DNA of 64,000 nt, taken from Anthopleura xanthogrammica (Eukaryota; Cnidaria; Anthozoa; Actiniaria; Actiniidae). The notes under the pieces are model-generated. The model was not told the DNA's origin, made no database searches, and saw only the letters and a program-made list of their open reading frames with translations. Positions 40,801 through 52,800 of this stretch are shown piece by piece. Position 1 is the stretch's first letter; the number at the start of each line of letters is the position of its first letter. The position numbers and the translations under genes were made by a program. The stretch is from assembly GCA_964019055.1 (NCBI GenBank), contig OZ025212.1:1316157-1380156 (forward strand), in the 5' to 3' direction.

Positions 40801-43800
40801 GTGTTGCATAAATATTATGATGCTGGGTATTAGATATAGCATAGCACAATGCTCTTATAAATTGCATGTGATCTGAGACATTCATTTCACATTAATATTA
40901 ATGAGATGACATTTTGATACCTTTGGTCGGATCCACAGTTCAACACATTCCAAGCAGTGCTCATAACAGATGGTGTGTACTCGTTCGTGTTGTACAACTA
41001 TCCTCAAAACGGCATCCAGTGGTCCGCTCCTGATGAAACGTAAGGAAATATTATAAGAATAAGAGAAACCATATTTGTTATGTTTGTGTGGTAAATGGAC
41101 AACAAAGTCAAGAAACGTGCACCATTGCATTGCAATTTGGCAAGCAAAAATGCTGTCCGTTACTTTGACCACTCCGCGTGCGTTTTACGAAGTAAAAGCC
41201 ATCTGTACTCATTGTAAGTTGCCTTTTAGGTGGAAATGCACTTTTTTTGCGGCACGCTACTGTGCATTAACCTAAAATAATGACTAGCGATGGTTAACTG
41301 ACGTGTTTTTTCTTTCATAGTCGATATTACTATCGATACTGGTATGACCGTGCGCTTCCAGTGGTTGGGATCAACGCGGGAGACATCAGAAGAAACTATT
41401 ACAATCATCCACGGTACGTTCAAGCAGATTTCCTTGACATAGTGACGTTTGACATTTGCACTCGGTTCTAGTCAAGAAATAAAACAGCTTTTTGCGTGCT
41501 ATGTTCAGTAATACAGCACGCAGGAAGTGACGCGAAAACACGAAAGAAGTGTGAAGAGAAGCACTAGCCGTAGAATATAGTACATACGAACAAATTGGTG
41601 CAGTTTTCAGTTTCAATGCGGTTTTCTTACACTTCTTTGCAATGCATGCAGTCTGCGCACATTTCTTTGACTAATCAGAGCACAAGTAGCGAGGTTTGTA
41701 TACAATAATTAAGTTTGGAATGAAACTGGTTGGAATTGCAATTAGAAGGATTTGAGAACGAGTTTCACGTGATAACATTTCATAAACGTGGATAACGGAA
41801 AATAAAATGACTTGGCATGGAGCTGATGTAAACTAGAAATAGGATGAACAAGCACTGCTCAACATCTATTGCGATGTTAATAGAAAGCACAAGCAAACGT
41901 GGCCTATGTAAGGCAATTCTGCTGTTTATGAATTTGCATTTAATATATACCATCAATTTTGATTCTATCTAGCTCTGGCAGGGTCCCCATCGTAGATATT
42001 GATCAAATAGAAGGGTTGAATGCCATCAAATCGTCTGGCGACTTGAACTTCCGACAAACCTCAAGTGGGATTCGCGGTAGACTCTTTATCCGTCTAGAAG
42101 ACTCTCCAGGAGGATTGAATGCCATGGTAAAGTGCGCCAAGTGGTATGCAAAAGATATTTGGGAGCTGAGCTTTCCAGGGTTGCAGTTTTATCTCAACGC
42201 ATTGCAACCCTGTCCCTGTACGTACTGGCAGGCTCGGAGAGACAGGAGATTCAGGTTTGATTCAAGAAAATGGCCAGTCTACTGCCTTGTTTCACGGTTC
42301 CCTTCTATGTACGGATGGGGACAGAAGTGCTGTTACGAGTTCATTAGGACAAGAGGATGGTGGTGGGGCTGGTGGTGGTGGTTTCCTCTGTTGACACGTG
42401 GATTTCCTAGTGGAGGCAATCCTCAAAGGTTAGTAAGCAGTTAGAGAATCAAGGGTGCAGTAGTGGTATAATGCAAGTCGCCTCTCACCTCTGAGATCTC
42501 GGGTATGATTCCTGGACTCGGTATCCCTTGAGCGTTAGATTTGTTAGGTCTCTTCCTTGATTGCAGGGTTTTTTTTCCAGGTTCTCTGCATGGTTTTCCT
42601 CCCTCTGTAAAAACAATGCGAACTTTAAATTAACCGTGAACTGACTGCATGAGATAATCCTAGAGGTTGTTTCTGGGTTCGATAAAGTTCGAATGATTTT
42701 TTTAAGCAAATAAAGTTGTACAAAATTTGTATTTTAAGGTGAACTAAAAATTCCCCTGATCTTATTTTTTAGATATCACCAACGGTGGAATCAATATAAT
42801 TGGGTGCAAAATGACTACAGAGCGTACCAACACTGTTGCGTCTACAGCAACCTTTGTTGGATGTATCAAGAAAGACGTCCATCTGACACATGTGCACGTT
42901 ACATCCCACCAAGATGGAGTAAGTTAACATAACTAGATTGATATAATATGATATCTTGCAAATACATCGAACCCAAACCCTGGGCTGACAATGAATACGT
43001 AGCCTCTATAGTGAACCCAAATGAATTCATATTGAAAGTTTAACAAAGATTGAAAGCAAGTTGACGTGACTCGACCCGAAAATACGTGGCGATTAACTTG
43101 TCCAAATTTCAGAATACTCTAGTAACGAACGCAAAGCGTTTACGTTACCTCTCCATAGTAAATAAATGCGAATTTTATAATCTTTTAACTTACAGCATGG
43201 TTTTGGGGTGATCCTCACTTCGTCACACTGGACAGCCAAAACTACACGTTTAACGGTCTTGGAGAGTACGTCATGCTGGATGCCAAAGATGGTTACTTTC
43301 AGCTGCAAGCTCGAACAAGGCTTGCTAAGGGAGATGGCACTGCTACTGTGTTCAGCGGAGCTGTAGCCAAAGAGAATAATTCCGTTGCAGTTCAAGTTAC
43401 CTTGCCATATGATAATGGTAAATTGGGTTAAAAACTTTTTTTAAAGGCGCGATTACGTTGCGTTGCGACACAAGTTGCATGGAGCATTGCGGCTGGTAAC
43501 CTACAGTGCAATTTGGAAAATGTTGCGAGACAAGTTGTAGCAATCGTTACGAAAAGCAAAATTCGTTTCTACTTTTGGCATCGATTGCGTCTTCGTTGCA
43601 CCGTGAAAACCCTCTTGTAACCTGTGTCGCAAAGTCATTGCAAGACAAGCTGCAGAGAAAACTGCTCCCTGTAAATATTGTGTCTTTATGTTCCCAGCTC
43701 GGCCTTCAGAGATTTTGATCTCAAGAATTTATCATCGATGCATATATCACCGCACTCCCCTTTAAGATTTGCTTTTGATTGATCAAATTCGGATGCGCGC

Positions 43801-46800
43801 GCGAACTGAAAAGCACTGCTCTTTTAGGATTGATCTATTTCTACCCGCTTTTTTCTTATAATATATCAATTGTTTCAACAACCTTGAAAGTTATGAATTT
43901 ATAACCGAGCTTTCGGACTAAGCGCCCATCAGCAGGGTACAATATTTGGAGCGACGTTCAACGGTTCAACTTATGTTAATATTTTTACACTTATTCAAAG
44001 AAACAATGGAAGTTCTCGTAGATGGAAACCCTTTTGACTTCAAAAGCCTGACAAATGAATCTATTGATCTCAATAACGGTTCTGTCGCGGTATCAAAGCC
44101 TGAGAAACAATGCTTCGAGATGAGCTTCCAGTCAGGAATGTCAGTAACAATATGCGAAAAACAGAACATGCTTTCCATCGTCACTGCTGCTCCAAACTCA
44201 TTCAAGAACAAGACGAAAGGTCTTCTTGGAACATGGAATGGAAATGCCGAGGATGATTTTACTTTACCTAATGGAACAGTACTCCCTCACGATATGTCCA
44301 GCAGAGATATTCACTATAACTTTGGATTATCGTGTAAGTTTTCTAAAAAAATAAATTCAAAACGCTTTATGGGAATGGAGAAGGAAAAAACCTAGTTCCA
44401 TTCTCCAGATAGAAAGCTATCTTTTTGTCCGCTTTTTTATACAAAATTGAACAAAAACTATTGTCTGTTTTAGGGCAAGTGAACTCCAATACCTCATTAT
44501 TCACCTACAAGCCAGGCGAAAGTTTGTCTACATTCGTCAACTCATCGTTCAAACCGATGTTCATTGAAGACATCAAGTGGGGAAACGATTCTCTCAGACA
44601 GCAGGCAGTAGCAGCTTGTAATGGTGACATTAGCTGTCTGTTTGATGCAGCTTCGACTAGAGACCTTTCTGTTGGCCTGAGTACACGTCAAATAGGATCA
44701 CAGTTGGTGAATGACTCTAACAAAATGAGTAAGGAAGAAAATCAGTAATATTCAATAGTTTATGCGAATTTGGCGGGAAAGTTTCGCGCCAAAACGCGGG
44801 CGCTCATCTTCAGCCTCGACCTGGAACCTGGAACCATCGCTTTGAGGTTTCAAGCAAATTATCGGGAAAAGTAATTTTTATGAAGATAATTTAGCTAATA
44901 CTGATGAAGTTTATGTTAATTTAGCGGGAAAGTTTGGCGCCAAAACGCGCATGCTCAAGCAAAACCGAACTCAAATCCAAAATCAGAAAAATACTTTCAT
45001 GGAGGTTTACATTACTGGTGATTGTTTCTTCAGGTAATGAGGCACCCAAGTTCTCAAACAGCTCTTCAGTGATCTACTTAAATATCAACACAACAGTCAC
45101 CGTTCTGATCAATGCTACTGATGATGATGGTGATGACATCACATTCAATGTCAGCGGTCTTCCTGATAGCACTAGCCAGGAAACCACTCCAACATATGTG
45201 TCTCTGACTTGGAAAGTCACCATGGAAAAAGTAGGTCGTAAAGTATCCGTAAAAAAGCTCGCGATCAAAAGACGTAATTTCATTTTTTCTTCTTTTCTTT
45301 TTCTTCTTGTTCGACTTCTTGTTCTTCTTTCTTGTTCTTCTCTTTCTTGTGTACTATTTTCTTCCATTTTTTCTTCCTCATTTTTACTGATTTTCTTTCC
45401 TTTCTTCCTGCTATGCACAATACTCCGGAAGAATAGTCAGCTGTTGCAAATTCCCCTTCATGACGTACTAATACACACACTTTGCATTTCAGTTTGAGCT
45501 TGTAGTCATAGCAGCAGACAGCAAGGGCGCTTCTACAGTCTTTAAACCCACTGTGTACATCTGCGCATGCCACAACAATGGAACATGTGAGAAACCAGAC
45601 AAACTAGCCAATCAGACGCTTGCAGATCCAGGAAAAGCAAGGTTCTTTATTATGTCTTGTCAATGCGTGGATGGATACACTGGACAGTACTGTGAGTCCG
45701 ATATTGATGCTTGTGAAGCTAACTCAAATCCTTGCTATCCTGGAGTTACTTGTATAGATTTGCCACCACCAGCGAATATGACGAGTGGATACAAGTGTGG
45801 TCCTTGCCCTAGTGGATATACTGGAAATGGTGCGAACTGCACAGGTAGGGCAAACATGACAGATACTTGGGGAAAAGATGCAAACATCTAATGCTATTTG
45901 AATTCCCTTTGAATGTAGATGTCGATGAGTGCGCAGGAGTTAACGACTGTGAACAGATATGTGGTAACACTCCAGGCTCGTACGTGTGTGACTGCAACAA
46001 TGGATACAAACTAAAAGTGGACAATAAAAATTGCGACGGTAAGAAGTATATTGTGAACCTTATAAACCGTGTCATAAGTCTAGCATTACTATCACTGATC
46101 ATCACACGACCATATCATGAATAGATTATCAAAATGTCTTATTATTTTCCTGTAGATATCAACGAGTGTGATCCTGTTAGTGACTGTATGCACAACTGCA
46201 CAAACGATCCTCCTGGTAGCTACACTTGTTCCTGTAACAAGTATTTCGAGGTTAATCCTGACAATAAAAAGGAATGTATACGTAAGTGAATATATATATA
46301 TCAAACTCAATATTATACCTGTCTATAAATTGAGATATGACATTCCTTCAATCATATCATCTTACGGCCCTGATATTGATAAAAAGCCTCCAAATTTTAT
46401 CTCTAACCCGCGTATCCTGAGCTCTAAATGCCCTTAAAACTGAGCACTGAAGAAGAGAGGGCTTGAAGTACGCACTATCGGCCTCCATTGATAACATCTG
46501 AACTTCAATTGAAGTAGCTACAACGTTACGGATACAGTTAGTTTACTTTTTGTGCTCTAGTTTTTACAGCTTACACCACTATTTACTGTCTTTTTCTAAC
46601 TTCAGGAAGGCAAATATTTAATTCTTAATGCAATTTTTTTTCTGTTTGAAGCTGAGACTCCATGTACAAGTAACCAACTGGGCTGCACACACACGTGTTA
46701 TGTTGCAGATGGAGTGGAAAAGTGCTCATGTAACCAAGGTTACGAACTAGCCGATGACGCAAAGACCTGTAAAGGTGCGATCGATTATTGAATCACTACA

Positions 46801-49800
46801 ACCAATCTTATATAGTTTGACGGAGGGCTTTTGCGTGACGAATATAGATTAGATTTGTATAACTGTGAAACGGCGCGGCTCCACTCTAAACCCCAGAGCC
46901 CTGTCCTTCTTACTGCGCATGCTCGACGAAATTTGCTAGGCTTTCTCAGAGTCCCTGGCATTTAGTCGAGCATGCGCCGTAAGAATGAATGGGCTCTGGG
47001 GTCGAGAGTGGCACTAGTCCAGAACTGGACCCACCTTTCTCACTAACTTATTAATTTATATAACAAAAATAAAATAAAAACAAGCGCGCGCACGAAATGC
47101 AAAGAAGAATGAGAAAAGTGGGTCCAGCTCTGGACTAGAATGGCACGAAAGACACCGGATTTTTTTTTGATGGCTCGAAACCATTTTCAAGAGAATAGAA
47201 AAGGAAGACATGGCAGCCATGTTGCTGGTATTAACAAAGAAGGGTATTAAAATACCACCAACATGGTGGCGAAGTGCGTAGTGTACACGTTGATGCCACA
47301 AACAAACTGCAAGTTGGCAAAAGTTTAACGTTCGAGGAAGAAGGGACGCGCCATGCGTAGTTCTAAAAAAAAATTTCTTATATTTTTAGACATTGACGAG
47401 TGCGCCAAGAATCTCTACCGATGCCAGCAGAAGTGTCACAACACTAAAGGAAGCTACCGCTGTTCCTGTTTCGATGGATTTGAACTCGCATCTGATAATG
47501 TGACGTGTAATGGTATGTAATGTGACGGGTAATGGTACGTCACATCCTGTATGTCTAAATATGGTAACCTTGCATAATAACGTGACGGCGTTAGTCCATC
47601 AATCAAGGCGAATTTGTCTATATCAACTGAAAGAATTGCTTCTCCTGGGAGTCGAAAACTTTTTTTTAGATAAATTTTTTATTCTCTTTTAAATTCTAAG
47701 CCCATGACTTCATGACGTCACATCCCAAGGGATCCATACCCCCATATGATAGACCGTTTTCACGTGACATCAGAGCGGCCATATTGGTGCACCTTTAAAC
47801 AATACGTTTTCAATCCTCCAGGAATTGAACTCTATTTTTGTGCAAAAAGTGTTCTGTTGCTTGGTTCACCAATATGAGCGCCTTGTGAAGTGAGTGAAAA
47901 CGATATATAGTCCTTGAGAATATTTCTTGACTAACACGTTATTGTTGTACAGATATCAATGAATGCATGCGTTGGACGTTCAACTGCAGCGACCCGTCCC
48001 AGTTATGTATGAACACAGAAGGATCGTACAAATGTGAATGTGAAGCAGGACTTTACTGGATTGAAAATAAGTGTAGAGGTTAGCCTATAAAATTGATCTA
48101 TTAGACCTATCATCTACTGTAATCTACTGCATGTCCATCATCTATTGTTTGTCGGTGAAAATACAAAAGACTTCTACTTCGCGCAACAAAGAAAATTTGG
48201 TGTGCGCTTCCTATGGTGCGCTAATGCGGGTAACAAGATCGTAAACATTTGTCGCATTGCAAGGTGCTGTGCGAATGCTGCTCATACTATTAACAAGTGC
48301 GCAACAGAAAACTTATTTGCGCCCGGAGTAGTAATATGAAAACTGTTCTTCGTGGAAACAGTGCGCAGCCAGTTATATATACCGCACGTTTTAACGAGAA
48401 AGTGGGTTTTAAATATAGTTTAATTTTTTGTTTTCAGCTCTGAGAAAAGGCGAGCCAACACCACCTTCTCCTCCTGCACCAACACCAAAAACACCAACCA
48501 ACAACGAATTAGAGAACGCAGTTATCATAAAACTGGAAAATCTTGACCTTTCAAAGGTGACATTTAGTTATCAATAAGCAATAACGTACTGCCGAAACAT
48601 GTCTTGTTTTGAAATAGCAGTCTTATTTATTAAAATAAGCAATGCAATAATAGATTTTTAGAGCTAATTTTTGCATTTATATTCCAGTGGAATAAAGAAA
48701 CCGAAGACAAGTTCAAAGAAGCAGTAGCAAAAGCTGTGACTGAGTACTGCGCAAACCATGACTGCGGCGTAAGGTAGGTTTCAAGGTCAAGATGAAGTCA
48801 CAATGGCGTTTTGTATGACATCATTAGTATAATGTATTTTCATGACGTTTATCAAAAAAAATGATTATAAGATCTAGATAAACTCTTCTGACTTCTGATT
48901 GGGTGCGGTCTTTGTGGTGTATAACACTACATATTATAGTCTCTGTAGTATATTATTCCATAGTCTATACGTTTTGAAAATGCAAAATTGTAAAGTATAT
49001 TGGACGAAATTAATGTTTAATTATTAAGGGGAGTGAGCACACTTTTTGACGTAAACAAATTACAATTCTTGGTTTCCATTCAGGGATCAAAACAGCGTCA
49101 TTACGTACACCGCTGACCAAGTTCATCTCGTCCCTGACTTCTCGAAAAAGAACCCAAATTCTTTAGCATTCTACGTCAACTACCCTCCTAGTGTTGCTCA
49201 GCCAGGGAAGACAACAATACACGGAGATACTTTAATCAAGATCATTCAAGCTCGTAAAAACGATATTGGGAAATCCCTCAATACGAAAATTACCGACGTA
49301 CGACCTTATAAGGAACCAGCTCTAGGGCCAAAAGAGACTGATTATCTACCAATCATTATTGGGTCTGCTATTGGATTGGTTGTACTTCTGTTACTTATAA
49401 TTTTGGCATTGTGGTAAGTAATGTGCTTGCTTAAGAAATAGTGGATACAATTTCAGAACTGCTTGATCTGGATTGAAAGTTCTGATTAATAACGGAATTC
49501 TCTTAATGAATGGACCGGTCAGTCCGGCCAGTTCCGACTATTGGAAAGCGCCGAGGTTTTAGTATTATTTAGAATATAGTCATACTCACTCGACCAATCA
49601 GCAATCAGTATTTCAATGCTCTATATCCCAGAGAGAAACTTAGGTGTTAAGTGGTGGGGCCTTGAAGCACAGGAAAAATACGGAGTTATTAATTAGTATT
49701 CTCTAAGTTATACACTAGTATTCTCTATATAGAGAATCATTCTCTATATAGAGACTCTATATAGACTAATAAGGCCTTCGTTTTCCTTTGTTTCAAGGTC

Positions 49801-52800
49801 TTATTAGTATTCTCTATGTAAGGCCGGAATACTAATGTCTAACTTAGAAAATACTAATTTATAAATATGTATTTTCCCTGAGATTCAAGGCTCTTTCCAT
49901 TGGACGTATTGAGTTATAATTTCTCTATACAGTCCTAGTCCTAGCGATTTAAATCATCTTTGAAATATCAGTAATCTTTTGTTTACCAAAAAAATCACTG
50001 TAGGCTAAGAATTAAGGGATATATGTCAAAGTCGTAGAATTTGCAAGCATACAGTGAGTTTCTTAGGCCCGGTTTAGACGTCGAATTTCACATGTGCCGA
50101 CTCTAATGCAAATGAATTCAAACAATAGTTTTTGCTCATTTGCATTAGATTCGGCACATGTGAAATTCGACGTCCGGGTCTTATTGTAATAATGCCACGG
50201 TGAAATAAATTCCATGATTCCGCTCTCAAAGCTTTAGGCTTTAGGCTTTTTTCATGCACAACGTAAATTGAATTAGCCATAGATTACAACAGTCTTCATT
50301 AATTGACAAGTAAATCTTAACAGCCAGTAACTTAGTATATATTTATGTCTTTATCTCAGTGTCACTAAATATGGAAAGGCACTGCACTGCCTGAGCTGCG
50401 TTTGCTGGGCAAGGAAAAAACACACACACCCTTTTCTTGCGTAAAATGGCTTGGGGGAATAACCCCCAGCCGTTTATTGATGTAAACAATTAACTTTTAA
50501 TTTTTACAAATGCAGATTGTTCTGCCCAGTAAAGGTGCGGGCATCAAAACGCCACAAGCATGATTGCATTTGCAATGCAATAATGCTGCCCCACCCCAGG
50601 CAGTGCAGTGCAAAGAACAAAACAAAATATAAAATTGAGGGAGAGAAAATGGTATTGATGGTCCGCTGCCCTTGCAGGTCAAACCACATTACCCGATAAA
50701 CTTAACCTAATAAGACTTAATGCAGTTGGGAACTGCCGCCCCTACAGGCAATTCCCAAGAGAATGTTGCACGAATAATAAGAATATAGTGATAGAATGCT
50801 GCCCCTGCAGAACATTCACCCTACTTCATAAACTATAACAGGGTGATAAACATATAAAATAATTAATGCAGTTGGGAACTGCTGCCCCTGCAGGTCAATT
50901 CCCAAAAGAATGCTGCATGAATAATAATAGATATAATGACGGAATGCTGCCCCTGCAGAACATTCACATTTACTTATTGTTGCTCCAACTGATACCAGTG
51001 TAAAAATCAAAGAACTTAATTATTAATACTTTTAACACGAATATATTTCAAGAATGCATTAGACTTCCATCGACCTAAGATGCGGATTTGAGCATCTGAC
51101 AAGCCTTTTTCGGCCGCATGTGAAGCCGCACCAATTCGAAAACTATGTCCTTTATATCGAGTAGGATCTAAACCACAATGGGATAAGTTGGTTGAAAGTA
51201 AAGTGCAAAACATGTCTCGTGATACAGGAGTCCCGGAATCAGTAACAAAAAGAGGTCCAGGTTTGGGACCACGGAATTTCAAATAATCCAAAATGATATC
51301 AACTGGACAACAAATTTGCTGACGTGAAATAGTAAGTGAAAATGAGGGCTGGTTGTAACTATGCTTATAGTCCCTGAAAATGAGTTTAAGCGCCTGAACC
51401 GAATTGCCAGTGTCGACTAGTCGGGTGAGTTGCTGGAGCTGTAAGGGAATCCCCGAACTACTTGAGACTGATGAGATTTCCACTCTCAGGAATGCATAAA
51501 ATGCTAAGGAGCACATTGCCCTGAACAAAGATCGTTCATATGATGTATTGTACTTAGAGAAGTCGAGACAAAGCAGTTTTTGTAAAATGGGCAAAGTAAT
51601 AGGTAACCGACTGTCTAAACGAAATCCCACTTTTTTGTAGCCTTTGAGCATTTGCAAAACAAAAAATGCTTTAGATGGATCTGGTAGGAGATAAAGCTTA
51701 TGGGAATACCCTATTGCAGAAACATAGGTATGCACTGTAGAGGGTGCATAACTCCTATCAAAAAGAAAAGCTATAAAAAGAGCTAGCAAGGTAGGGGAAA
51801 TGCGTAAGGAAAACACAGCACGCTGAATGTATGTACTTAAAAAGAGTTGGAACAGACCCCATGCCCTCTTATATACAAGGATGGAAGATGGCTGAAGGCT
51901 TGACTTAATAAGGGTGGAGACTATATCACCCAATGCTGCGGTAGAAGATGCGGAGGGATCTCTGTGGGATGCGGATGTATGGAAGCTGGGGCCATCTGCT
52001 TGAAAGCTGAAACCTGCAGGCGAGATAAAGCATCAGCCAGTGGGTTGTGAACACCAGGGACATGTTTAGCTTTAAACATAATGTTCTCTCGAAGGCAAAT
52101 AGAGACCAGCTTTCTAACAAAAAACATTAGCGACTTGTCTCTGCAGGACTGTTTGTTGATGACGTGGACTAGTGCCTCATTATCCGTAAAAAATAGAACA
52201 CACTGATTGCGAAGCTTAGCACCCCAGAGGTATAGACTTAGCACAATGGGATAAAATTCTAAGATTGCAATATTTCTCCCAATCCAATTATCAGGCCATT
52301 TACCTTAGCACCAGTGGTTGCCAAATAAGGCACCAAAGCCGAGAGAGCCAGCAGCATCTGTATACAAACTAAGTTTAGTGGAAGTGGCCCAGGTGTCCTC
52401 CAGAAAGAAAGACTTACAATTATATGACATGAAAAAAGAATGCCAAACTCTCAAATCTTCCTTTACGGATTGATTAAGTCTAATAAAATGATGTGGAGAA
52501 TGAACACCCAAAGTTAAATCAATTAGACGACGCAAGAAAGCTCGACCTGGGACAATGATAGAGCAAGCAAAATTCAAATGGCCAACAAGAGTTTGAATTT
52601 CCCGAAGATTAACTTTCTTCCGTCTGAGGAATTCCTCCAGGTCAGAACCACAGCTGACAATCGATCTTCAGTCAGTGACAACTAGAAGGTGAATGACCCT
52701 CGCGACTGTTAGGCCACGTGACCAACGCATCGCCTTAGAGGGGGTATGCCTTATCCCTCAATCTTTTTACCCCGTCATGGGCTATGTAATTTATTACACT

